DNA of 64,000 bases from Sediminitomix flava. GTDB taxonomy: Bacteria > Bacteroidota > Bacteroidia > Cytophagales > Flammeovirgaceae. The stretch is taken from contig NZ_QGDO01000003.1 of assembly GCF_003149185.1 (NCBI RefSeq), positions 702,379-766,378 of the forward strand, read 5' to 3'. Below the pieces are notes generated by a model. It saw only the letters and a list, made by a program, of their open reading frames with translations, searched no databases and was not told where the DNA came from. How positions within the stretch are numbered: the first letter of the stretch is position 1; each line of letters starts with the position of its first letter. Positions 9,235 through 19,400 of this stretch are shown here, piece after piece. A program made the position numbers and the translations under genes.

Positions 9235-12048
9235 ATGACATTCAAACCAGGCAACTTAGTTGACTTTAGAGGAAGAACATGGATTGTTCTTCCTCAAGAG
9301 GATGAGCAACTCCTTATGATCAAACCATTAGGAGGAACCGATGAGGAAATTACGGCTGTATATAAACCCTTAATGGCAATCGAAGGACAGATCAAAGAAG
9401 CAAAGTTTGCTGACCCTTCTGTGGAGGAAATAGATGACTTTGAAACTGCCAAACTACTATTCAATGCGACTCGACTTTCGTTTAGAAATGCAGGTGGTCC
9501 ATTCCGTTGTATGGGTAAACTTTCATTTCGTCCGAGATCATATCAAGTTGTGCCTTTGGTAATGGCTTTAAAGCAAGACATTACCAGACTTTTAGTCGCT
9601 GATGATGTAGGTATTGGTAAGACTGTTGAAGCTTTGATGATCTTAAAAGAGCGTATTGAGCGAGGAGATATAAAACGCTTTGCAGTAGTATGTCCACCGC
9701 ATCTTTGTGAGCAATGGAAACAGGAGATCAAAGATAAACTAGACATGGATGCTGAAATTATTCGTTCGAGTACAGCCTCTGCAATTGATCGTAAATTACC
9801 AGATGACCGATCAGCTTTTCACCATTTGCCATACCAAGTCATTTCGATAGATTATATAAAGTCAGACAAACGAAAAGGAATTTTCTTGGATGACTGTCCT
9901 GATTTTGTAATTGTAGATGAGGCACATACGTGTACAAAACCTTCGGGAGCCAAATCTCCAACACAACAGCAACGCTACCATTTGTTGCATCAACTCGCTA
10001 AGAAAGAAGATAGGCATTTATTACTACTGACAGCTACACCACACTCAGGTAAGAATGAGGAATTTTCAGCTTTGTTGGGACTGCTTAAGCCTGAGTTAGA
10101 GCATATAGACTTAGATACAGCAACTTCTAAACAAAGGGAGGAAATGTCTAAGTATTTCATTCAAAGAAAGAGAGAGAATATTTCTAGATGGCTTAAAGGC
10201 AAAGAAGAAACACCTTTCCCTGACCGAGAAAACACAGAACTTGATTATGAGCTTCATGATGAATACTACAAACTATATGTAGAAGCGAAACGATTGGCTC
10301 GTGATATTACGAGGAAATCAACCAATCAAAAGAAAGGACATTTTTGGGCAGCACTTGCTTTGCTTAGAGGGATTATGTCTAGTCCTGAAGCAGGAATAGA
10401 AATGCTTAAAAATCGAATTCACAAAAGACAAGAAGATATACAAGCTGAAGAATTTATTGAGGAAGATATTACCATTCAAGATAAGCTCACAGCCATTTCT
10501 GATAATACGGAGTCTTTGGATGACCTAAGTGTTTCTCAAGATGAAATATCTGAGATGGAGCATCTTTTACACCTTTTGGAAAAAGTAAAAGAAGGGGATT
10601 TCGACCACAAATCAAATAAGACGGTAAGGCTTATTAAAGAATGGTTGAAAGATGGCTATTCGCCTATTATTTTCTGCCGATATATTGCTACTGCAAATTA
10701 TTTACAAGAGGTATTAAGAGATGCCTTACCTAAAAAAGTAACGGTAGAAGCTGTTACCTCGGAGCTTGCAGATGAGCAGCGTAAAGAAAGAGTAGACCAA
10801 TTGGGTAAAGCTTCTCAGCGTGTGTTGATTGCAACGGACTGTCTGAGTGAAGGAATTAACTTGCAAGAAAATTTTGATGCGGTAGTGCATTATGATTTGC
10901 CTTGGAACCCTAACCGACTAGAGCAAAGAGATGGTCGTGTAGATCGTTTTGGGCAAACTTCTCCTACGGTTAAATCTTATCTATTGTGGGGATCGGATAA
11001 CCCAATGGATAAGATTGTATTGAATGTACTGATCAAGAAAATTAGAGATATCAGACGTACAACAGGGGTTTCTGTCTCATTGGGAGAAGAAAACCTTTCC
11101 ATTATGGAAGAAATCTTAAAGGAGGTATTGGAAGAAGATACGCCTGTTCAAAGACAATTGACCCTTAATCTTGGTGATACGACTAGTCAAATCAGCGATA
11201 GTTTCAGCAAGGAACTAGATACGATTAAGCGTAAGGCGGAAAACCTCCGTTCTATTTTTGCACATGAGCGTGTAAAACCCGATGAAATTGAAGAATTGCT
11301 TAAAGAAGTAGACGAAGCAATTGGAGATGTTAATTCAGTGGAAAGTTTTGTAGTAGGTGCTTTACGTTTCTTTGGCACAGATATAAAACCAGTGGATGGG
11401 CATTACCAAATAGCTCCAATGACACTACCACCTGCATTGAAGATATTCTTCCCAAGTGATCTTAAGCAATTGCCTGTTTCTTTTGTGTCTCCTACACCAA
11501 GAGGGTTGATCTACATCGGTAGAAATCATCGTTTTGTGGAACAGCTTTGCCAAATGATTTTGAATGCAGCTTTTGAAGAAAAAGCTGATCCAAGAGTGGC
11601 TCGTACGGCAGTGATTCAGACGGATGCCGTCAATACATTGACAACTTTGGTACAGTTCCGTGTCAGAAATGTGATCAGAGAAAAGCGTCGCAAATCAAAT
11701 GAATTGATTGCTGAAGAATTATTCCTTTGGGGCTATGAAGGTTTCGAGGAAATACAAAAAACGCTTTCTTATCAAGAGGTGAAAAGCCTAATGCTAGAAG
11801 CTAAATCGCTTGTGCAGATTCCTTTGCCTACACAGCAAACCTTGGTCGCAAGCCAATTAAGTCGTTTTGATAACCTAAAAGAGGAATTTGTCGAATTGGC
11901 TGAACAGCGAGCCTTAAACCTTGTAGACGCACACGGAAAATTTCAGTCGTTGGTAGGCGGTTCCAATTTTGAGGCGGTTTATCCTGTTCTTCCTCCTGAA
12001 GTGATGGGAATTTATGTCTTACAACCGAAACCAAAAGACCTTTTTTAA
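9235..12048 (+). CDS. SNF2-family helicase, DrmD-like
   Basis: A 937-residue SNF2/RapA-like ATPase. It starts with a small beta-rich domain (FKPGNLVDFRGRTWIVL), followed by motif I DDVGIGKT (near 125), DEAH (near 228), TATPHSG (near 266), and in lobe 2 ATDCLSEGINLQE (near 533) and QRDGRVDRFGQ (near 565). Length and motif layout match DrmD, the SNF2 helicase of class 1 DISARM, which acts with a methyltransferase and the DrmAB complex against unmodified DNA. It begins 4 nt after the upstream helicase, so the two are almost certainly co-translated. The 78-nt gap after it contains a CAACGC/GCGTTG hairpin before the methyltransferase start. No truncation is visible. Confidence 0.83.
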   Translation: MTFKPGNLVDFRGRTWIVLPQEDEQLLMIKPLGGTDEEITAVYKPLMAIEGQIKEAKFADPSVEEIDDFETAKLLFNATRLSFRNAGGPFRCMGKLSFRPRSYQVVPLVMALKQDITRLLVADDVGIGKTVEALMILKERIERGDIKRFAVVCPPHLCEQWKQEIKDKLDMDAEIIRSSTASAIDRKLPDDRSAFHHLPYQVISIDYIKSDKRKGIFLDDCPDFVIVDEAHTCTKPSGAKSPTQQQRYHLLHQLAKKEDRHLLLLTATPHSGKNEEFSALLGLLKPELEHIDLDTATSKQREEMSKYFIQRKRENISRWLKGKEETPFPDRENTELDYELHDEYYKLYVEAKRLARDITRKSTNQKKGHFWAALALLRGIMSSPEAGIEMLKNRIHKRQEDIQAEEFIEEDITIQDKLTAISDNTESLDDLSVSQDEISEMEHLLHLLEKVKEGDFDHKSNKTVRLIKEWLKDGYSPIIFCRYIATANYLQEVLRDALPKKVTVEAVTSELADEQRKERVDQLGKASQRVLIATDCLSEGINLQENFDAVVHYDLPWNPNRLEQRDGRVDRFGQTSPTVKSYLLWGSDNPMDKIVLNVLIKKIRDIRRTTGVSVSLGEENLSIMEEILKEVLEEDTPVQRQLTLNLGDTTSQISDSFSKELDTIKRKAENLRSIFAHERVKPDEIEELLKEVDEAIGDVNSVESFVVGALRFFGTDIKPVDGHYQIAPMTLPPALKIFFPSDLKQLPVSFVSPTPRGLIYIGRNHRFVEQLCQMILNAAFEEKADPRVARTAVIQTDAVNTLTTLVQFRVRNVIREKRRKSNELIAEELFLWGYEGFEEIQKTLSYQEVKSLMLEAKSLVQIPLPTQQTLVASQLSRFDNLKEEFVELAEQRALNLVDAHGKFQSLVGGSNFEAVYPVLPPEVMGIYVLQPKPKDLF

Positions 12049-12126
12049 GGGAGAAAACATAAGGAATCCCAATTTTCACCGTAGATCAACGCCCTTATGG
12101 GAGCGTTGAAGAAATAAGTTAGCAAT

Positions 12127-15100
12127 ATGAGCTTTACAGCAATCAATATACAAGGCAATATCATTTCGGGAGAAATCTTAGATCGTATTGCCAAAGAAGA
12201 AGATTATAAATTTCAGAAACCGAAAGACTTTGGTTTTATCGATTCGGAAGAACTAAGGGAAGAAATCGGTAATGCTTGGCACGATGCACGTCATCAGTAC
12301 CAAAGATTCAAGCGAAAAGAAGCAAAACTCTTAGAATCAAACTCGGCAATTTCAGAAACCAAACTTTGGGTGCTTTCTTTTCTCGGAAACTTGGGCTATG
12401 TCTCTGAGAATGCAACAGCCGAAACCATTCATGAAAAGAAATACGCCATTTCTCATCGAGATAAGGACTTGGGAGAGTTCCCGATTCATATTGTAGGATG
12501 GCGAACAAGCTTGGATAAAAAGCAAGAAAGAACAGCTGACAATCGTTCTCCTCATGCTTTGGTACAAGAGTATTTGAACTATACTGAACACTTGTATGGC
12601 TTGGTAACCAATGGCAAGCAATTGAGGTTACTAAGAGATGCGACTCGATTAGCAAAACTCTCTTTCTTGGAGTTCGACCTAGAGAAGATCATGGAAGAAG
12701 AACTCTATGCGGAGTTTGCCTTGCTTTACCGAGTACTGCATAAAACAAGAGCACCACAGCAAAAAGGAGAAGGAGAAGATTCATATTGGGAAAAATACCA
12801 TATTGATGCCCTGGAATCAGGTTCTAGAATACGAGAAAAACTCTCTGCGGCAGTAGAAACCTCCATTATTGAACTTGCCAATGGTTTTCTGAAGCATGAG
12901 CAGAATACAGCATTAAGAGCAGAGCTTGCCAACAAGAAAATTGACGAAGGAGCCTTTTACCTTTCGTTGCTCCGAATGGTTTATCGTATGCTCTTTTTGA
13001 TGGTGACCGAAGAACGCAATCTGATCTTCCCTAAACCAAATGGAGAAGGTGATCAGTATGCCCAAATGCGAGAGATTTACTATCGTTATTATTCCCTGTC
13101 TCGTATCAAAAAATTGGTAGAGCAGAAGCATTTTATAGCCAAGTACCATCATGACCTTTGGGAAAGCTTGAAAACCTGTTTCGCTATTTTTGAATCACAG
13201 ACATATGCCGAAAAGCTAGGCTTAAGAGCCTTGTCTTCGGGCTTGTTTAGCCCAAATGCTTTAGGCGTACTTGCAGAGGTAAAGCTCTCCAATGAAGTCT
13301 TTTTGAAAGTCCTATCCAATCTCTCTTATTTTGAGAATGAGAAAAAACAGCTCGTTAGGGTGAATTTCTCTGACTTGGATGTAGAAGAATTTGGTTCGGT
13401 CTACGAAGGTTTGCTAGAATACAAGCCAGCATTTGTAGAAGAAAGCGGACACCCTAAATTCCAATTTGTCAAAGGCGATGATCGTTCTTCTTCGGGTTCA
13501 CACTATACGCCAGAGGAGTTGGTAAAACCACTGATCAAACATTCATTGGCTTACCAAATTGAAGATCGATTAGAGAAACCTCAAGACTTTATAGCAGAAA
13601 GTAGCCGTACAAAATCAAAGGCGGAACAACAGGAAGAAGCCTTGTTAGGGCTAAAAGTTTGTGATGTAGCTTGTGGTAGTGGACATATTTTATTGTCTGC
13701 GGCTAGACGTATTGCTTTTGATTTAGCAGTGGTACGTACCCAAGAAGAACAGCCCAATCCTACGGCATTGCGTACAGCAGTAAGGGATGTGATTCGTCAT
13801 TGTATTTATGGGGTAGACTTAAACCCTTTGGCAGTAGAGTTGTGTAAAGTTGCCCTTTGGCTAGAGGCACATAACCCAAATGAACCGCTTAACTTCTTAG
13901 ATCACCATATCAAATGCGGAAATGCAATTGTTGGTTTGGCACATGCCGATGAACTGAAAAACGGCATTGCAGACGAAGCCTTTAAAAAGCTTGCAGGCGA
14001 TGATAAAGAGGTGATAAAAGAGTTTTCGACAAGAAATAAACAACAGCGCAAAAACAGGGGACAGCTCCAAACCTTTGATGTGAGCAAAACTTCTATTCCG
14101 CTAAAGGAAGTACTCGAAAAGCATAAGGAAATTGTAGCTATGCCCGAAAGTACACCAGAAGAAATACAAGCCAAAGAACAGGCGTATTATGCTTTTGCAG
14201 AAAGTGAGCATGCTAGAAAAATTCAAATCCTTGCCGATTTGCAAATTGCACAGTTCTTTATCCCGAAAACGGATGAACACAGAAGAGAACTAACCACAGA
14301 TAGCGACTATTACCAATTCTTACAAGGCAAAAAAGTCCTGCAAGGACAAGGTGTAGCCAAGGCAATGGCATTGGGTGAACAAAAGCACTTTTTCCATTGG
14401 TTCTTGGAGTTCCCTCAAGTAATGGCGAAGGGTGGTTTTGACTGTATTTTAGGGAATCCTCCTTTCTTGGGAGGGCAGATGTTGAGTGGTAATTTTGGGT
14501 TGCAGTTTGTTGAATTTATCAAACATTATTATGCACCAATTGATACTGTAAATTTAGTGACTTATTTTTTTAGGAGGAATTTTGATCTTATTTCTGAAAA
14601 TAAATTTATTTCACTCATTTCTACGGATGCTATTTCAGATGGGAAGAACCGTGCAGGGGGGTTAGAAGTGATATGTGGAAATAAAGGTGAAATAAATTTT
14701 GCACTTAAGAATATTGTATGGCCTGGTGATGATGCTAACCTTGAAGTTTCATTAATTTCCATTTATAAAGGGAAGTTTAATGGAGTGAAATATTTAGATA
14801 AAGAAAATGTTAATCAGATAAATCCAGACTTGAGTTCGTCAAATAATTATATTAAACCATTTCAGCTTAAGCAAAATAAAAATAAGAGTTTTCAAGGTCC
14901 AATATTATTAGGAGATGGATTCGTTTTGAGTAAAAAAGAAGCTGACTCATTAATTAGTGTTAATGATAATAATAGAGATGTTATTCAGCCTTATCAAAAT
15001 GGAAGTGAATTAAATAGTAATATATATCAAGAAACAACAAGGTATGCAATAAACTTTTTTGATTGGGCACAAGAACAGGCCGAAAATTATACTGAATGCT

Positions 15101-16326
15101 TTGAAATCGTAAAAAATAAAGTATTACCATTCAGAAAAACAACATTAGGAAAAAAAGAAGTCTTAAACTCTAGAGATAAGAGAGTTTTAGAGCAATACTG
15201 GAAGTATGAGGCTCCTAGGCCATCATTATATAGCAAACTTAAAAATGTAAAGAGGTATTTTAGAATTTCTACAGGAGGAACAAAATATGTTGTCTTTGCA
15301 CCTTCTAGTGAAGAAATTGTTTTCTCACATACCATCGCAATTATTGCTTTAGAGAGTTTTTACTTTTTTGGTTTTTTAAGCTCTTCAATTTATGACCATT
15401 GGGCGTGGTCGAATTGTAGAAAAAAGGGTGGGGCAACACTGAGATATGCACCAACGACGGCTTTTGAAACATTTCCGTTTATAGACAAAGATAATTTTGA
15501 GAATCATAATTTTATAGAAAATATTTCAGAAGTTTATAGTAATAGCAGAAATGAATTGATGCATCTTATACAATTAGGTCTCACCAAAACCTACAACCAA
15601 TTCCATAATCCACGCTTAACTTCAGAGGTAGAATTACTGAAAAAGGCAGATTTTGAAAAGCAGTACGGTAAAGAAACATGGAATCTCTATAATCATTTGG
15701 AAGTCAATAAAGCGGGAAAAGTCAGCTATCAAGAAGCTGTTCCAATGATAGAAGAATTACGCCTTCTACACAAAGAAATGGATCAAGCCGTATTGGAAGC
15801 TTATGGTTGGGGAGATATACAACTCAGACATGATTTTTATGAGGTAGAGTATCTTCCAGAAAACGATAGAATACGCTATACCATACACCCCGAAGCTAGA
15901 AAAGAAGTCCTCAAACGTCTGCTACTGCTCAATCATGAGCGATATGAAGAGGAAGTAGCACAAGGGCTTCATACAAAAGGGAAAAAGAAGACCGCTACAA
16001 AACCAAAACCAAAAGCAACAGCCAAAGCCACCAAAAAAGCAAGTACGCCACCACAGGCAACAGGCGATCTTTTTGGCGGTACAGCCACCCAAACCAATAT
16101 CCAAAAAGAGGTGACTATTGGCAGTCGTGTAGTAATCCGTAATCTCCAAACTAAAAATGAGATGAAGGTCACGCTCTCCGCAGAACAAAACCCAACACCT
16201 TATGACCTGTTCGGACACCAAAACTTAAAGATTACTTCTCAAATGGCACTCGCAATGCTCAATCGAAAAGCAGGCAGTAAGTTCCGTGTAGGAGATGCCG
16301 AATGGGAGATTTTGAGGGTGGAGTAA
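12127..16326 (+). CDS. Eco57I/DrmMI-like N6-adenine DNA methyltransferase with GreA/B-C-like tail
   Basis: A 1399-residue type IIG/PglX-type methyltransferase. SAM-binding motif I is DVACGSGHIL near residue 511, the catalytic motif IV is NPPF near 777, and 'SGSHYTPEELVKPL' precedes the core as usual in Eco57I methylases. The N-terminal 450 residues are helical; I see no certain nuclease motif. Residues about 785-1155, after NPPF, should be target recognition, and their DNA is visibly more AT-rich than either side. A Lys/Ala/Pro-rich linker near 1280-1320 leads to a C-terminal domain ('VTIGSRVVIRNL' to 'GDAEWEILRVE') that resembles the GreA/GreB C-terminal fold. In the operon it would mark self DNA, as DrmMI does in DISARM. 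Target site unknown. Confidence 0.82.
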   Translation: MSFTAINIQGNIISGEILDRIAKEEDYKFQKPKDFGFIDSEELREEIGNAWHDARHQYQRFKRKEAKLLESNSAISETKLWVLSFLGNLGYVSENATAETIHEKKYAISHRDKDLGEFPIHIVGWRTSLDKKQERTADNRSPHALVQEYLNYTEHLYGLVTNGKQLRLLRDATRLAKLSFLEFDLEKIMEEELYAEFALLYRVLHKTRAPQQKGEGEDSYWEKYHIDALESGSRIREKLSAAVETSIIELANGFLKHEQNTALRAELANKKIDEGAFYLSLLRMVYRMLFLMVTEERNLIFPKPNGEGDQYAQMREIYYRYYSLSRIKKLVEQKHFIAKYHHDLWESLKTCFAIFESQTYAEKLGLRALSSGLFSPNALGVLAEVKLSNEVFLKVLSNLSYFENEKKQLVRVNFSDLDVEEFGSVYEGLLEYKPAFVEESGHPKFQFVKGDDRSSSGSHYTPEELVKPLIKHSLAYQIEDRLEKPQDFIAESSRTKSKAEQQEEALLGLKVCDVACGSGHILLSAARRIAFDLAVVRTQEEQPNPTALRTAVRDVIRHCIYGVDLNPLAVELCKVALWLEAHNPNEPLNFLDHHIKCGNAIVGLAHADELKNGIADEAFKKLAGDDKEVIKEFSTRNKQQRKNRGQLQTFDVSKTSIPLKEVLEKHKEIVAMPESTPEEIQAKEQAYYAFAESEHARKIQILADLQIAQFFIPKTDEHRRELTTDSDYYQFLQGKKVLQGQGVAKAMALGEQKHFFHWFLEFPQVMAKGGFDCILGNPPFLGGQMLSGNFGLQFVEFIKHYYAPIDTVNLVTYFFRRNFDLISENKFISLISTDAISDGKNRAGGLEVICGNKGEINFALKNIVWPGDDANLEVSLISIYKGKFNGVKYLDKENVNQINPDLSSSNNYIKPFQLKQNKNKSFQGPILLGDGFVLSKKEADSLISVNDNNRDVIQPYQNGSELNSNIYQETTRYAINFFDWAQEQAENYTECFEIVKNKVLPFRKTTLGKKEVLNSRDKRVLEQYWKYEAPRPSLYSKLKNVKRYFRISTGGTKYVVFAPSSEEIVFSHTIAIIALESFYFFGFLSSSIYDHWAWSNCRKKGGATLRYAPTTAFETFPFIDKDNFENHNFIENISEVYSNSRNELMHLIQLGLTKTYNQFHNPRLTSEVELLKKADFEKQYGKETWNLYNHLEVNKAGKVSYQEAVPMIEELRLLHKEMDQAVLEAYGWGDIQLRHDFYEVEYLPENDRIRYTIHPEARKEVLKRLLLLNHERYEEEVAQGLHTKGKKKTATKPKPKATAKATKKASTPPQATGDLFGGTATQTNIQKEVTIGSRVVIRNLQTKNEMKVTLSAEQNPTPYDLFGHQNLKITSQMALAMLNRKAGSKFRVGDAEWEILRVE

Positions 16327-16349
16327 ACTTCTGAAAATCTGAATGTAAT

Positions 16350-16380
16350 ACAAGCCATCTCTCTAACTGAGGTGGCTTGT
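16350..16380 (+). terminator. Hairpin between the methyltransferase and the HSP90-type gene
   Basis: A 12-bp stem with one G-U pair (16350-16361 with 16369-16380). There is no U-tract after it, so it may be an RNA-stability element or a weak terminator that leaves the next gene partly coupled. Confidence 0.4.
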
Positions 16381-16425
16381 TCAAAAAATTAAAACCTGTA
16401 TTTTTTAACTAAACCATTTTTTATA

Positions 16426-19400
16426 ATGACACCCGTAGATATCAATGAGGTAAAAGAAGTCTTTGACAAGAAAAAAGATTTATATAAAGATAATTACCAT
16501 GAAATGCTCGGAGATTACAACCGAGAAAATGAAACCATAGGAGGCTACAATGGAAGACAAATCTTAGAGCTTATCCAAAACTGCGATGATGAAGAGGCTA
16601 AAAGGGTTCATATTAAGTTGGATAAGGTTAATCAAACTATTTCGATCCGTAATGACGGAACAGCATTTTCATTGAAAGGTTACCGTTCACTAAGTATTTC
16701 TAATCTATCTTCTAAATTATCTAAGAAGAGATATATTGGTAATAAGGGCTTAGGTTTTAGGTCAATCATTAATTGGAGTGAGTACATCAAGATCATTAGT
16801 AATGATTTTGAAGTCATGTTTTCCGACAAAGCTAGAAAAGCAACTTTTGAAAGTTTGTTTGATGTAGTGCTACAAAAAGAAATCAGAGAGGAACATGGGG
16901 TAAAGGATGATGTATATCCTATTCCTTTCCTATCTTCTCCAACACTAACAGCTTCTCCACAAGGTCCATCTTTTTCAACAACAATAGAGGTTAAGTATAA
17001 AGTAGAATATTACAACGATATAGTAAGCCAAATCAAGGCATTACAACCTAATATTTTACTCTTTTTAAGACATATTGAGTCCATAGAATTTGAAACAGAA
17101 GAAGGGCTTCAAGACCTACAAAGTAATAAGACAGAACACCCTGATTATAGCGAGCAAGTTTTCTCCCCTAAAGAGCTAATTGTTGTCAATGGTGAAGAAT
17201 GGGAAGTTTTTTCCGATGAACAGGAGATCGAGTTAGAAGAGAATGATAAAGTAGAAAAGTCTTTCTATGAATTGAAAGTAGCAGTTAAAAAAGGGTTGTC
17301 TGATAGGGATTCATATTTACATACGTTCTTTCCTACACAAGTAAAATTAGGTTTTCCTTACCTTGTTCACGCTACACTTGATCTAGATCAGAACCGAAAT
17401 TATCTGAACAAAACAGAAAAGAATAAAATTGTTCTTAGTCATCTCGTGAAATTGCAGACACAGGTCGCAAAATATTTTTCAGCAAAAGAAGTGGATTGGA
17501 CTCCTTATGAATTGTTGGCAGTAGAAGGTGATGAAAATGACAAACTAAAAATATTAGGTTTCTATGATTCACTAAAGAAGGCTCTGAGAACAGAAGCAGT
17601 TTATCCTTGTGTAGATGGAAATTATAGAAAATGCGATGAGGTAAGAAAAATAAGTGAGGATTTTTCGGATTTAGTCATAGAAAATGGTGGCGCAAAATGT
17701 TTTCCTCTTTTATTGAAATCGGGATATGGTTCGTTGCCTAAGAACACAGAATATATTCCTAATTTGGAGTACCCAAACCTAATACAAAACGTTAATCAAT
17801 TTAGTGAAACAATCTCTGATATAGCTACTAGAGTTGAGTTCATTGGTATTCTTCACAGTGAATTCCCTTATAAGAAATTTAATTTTTTGGTGGATGATAA
17901 TAATGTGCTTATTGATTCATCAGTAGAGGTTTTTACGCCTGCTTCACAAGGCATAAAAATTCCCAGTTATTGTAATATTAGCTTCATTAATACGCGGCTA
18001 TATTATAGTCTGTTAAGCAAGTTGAAACTCAATAATACACAAGATAAATCTAGGGAGTTTCAGCGTAGCATAAAGAATCATAGTAATATATCTTCTTATG
18101 AACCAACACCACTCAATAATAAGATTATTTCATCAACCAATACTTATTTAAATGAAATAGATAGTAAAGATGGAAAAATAGAAGTGATTAGAGAGATGTT
18201 ATCGTCTATATATCACAATTATAAACTGAGGAGAAATCAAGAAGTAGAGCTAGAGAGAGTTAATATACCATTGCTTGATAGTGATTTAGCAATCTTTAAA
18301 GCATCAGAGCTTTATTTTTCAGATGAGTTTCTTGTTGGGCAAATAGCTGATGATGTATTTAGCAATACTCAGCATAAAGATCGTAGAAGATTAGCCTCTT
18401 TAAAAGACTTAGGGCTTGAAAATGAAAACTTAGAAGAGCTAGAGAAGTTTTTTAAATGGTTGGGGGTAAATGAGTATGTTATTTATCAACATATAGCGAA
18501 TTATGGTACTTACGTATCTGCATACAAGTCTTTCATAAAGAAAGATAGAAGTATTAGAGATGTAGATAATTGGATATTTTTCAGAATGGAAAATATTTTA
18601 GATAAAATGGAATATCCGCAGTTTATTCTTTGGTTTTTTAAAGAAGAACTGCTTAGAAATGTGTATAATAATACTTCTGGGTATGTTTGTACTAATCGTG
18701 AATATAATAGAAGTATTTATCACCATTCATCAATTTCGTATTTAAAATTTATAGCTAATAAACTGATATTAAAGTTTGATCATTATTTGTTAGATGACAC
18801 TCTCAAATGGTTAGGGAAATTAAATGGTTTAGATGTAGAGTATGAACACGAGTTATTTAAAAAGTACAATATAAGCAAGAGTCAAATAGATTATATACTA
18901 TCGAATTTGGGTGCAAAAGATGAATTTGAAGATTTACCTATTGGTTATGTAACGGAATGTATAGAAAAAGTAAGTAAGAAATTTCCTCAAGGGAAAAATG
19001 CCCAAACCATATATAAAAAAGCAGTTGGTCATTTTGAGAAAAATAACTTACCACTAACAAAAGATGTATTATTATTCGCTGATAATGGTGAAAATAAGCC
19101 TACTTTAAAAGCCCAAAGTGAGATTTACTTTAGTGACAAAGTCAAGATTCCGAATAAGCTAAAATCAAAGTATCCTTTTTTCCATTATCCTTTACGTGCA
19201 GGAGGAGCTAAAGCTATTCAATTTTTCAAAATAAAGGATGCGTCAACTTTATCGTTTGACATTACTGAGCATACAGTAAGTAAAGAATTGACAGATGATT
19301 TCACTACTCTATTAAATAAGCTGAAACCATATTTGTTGGTTTATAGAATCGATCATATCACAAAATCATCTCAACAAAAAGAGGAGGCTTCTGCTTTAAA

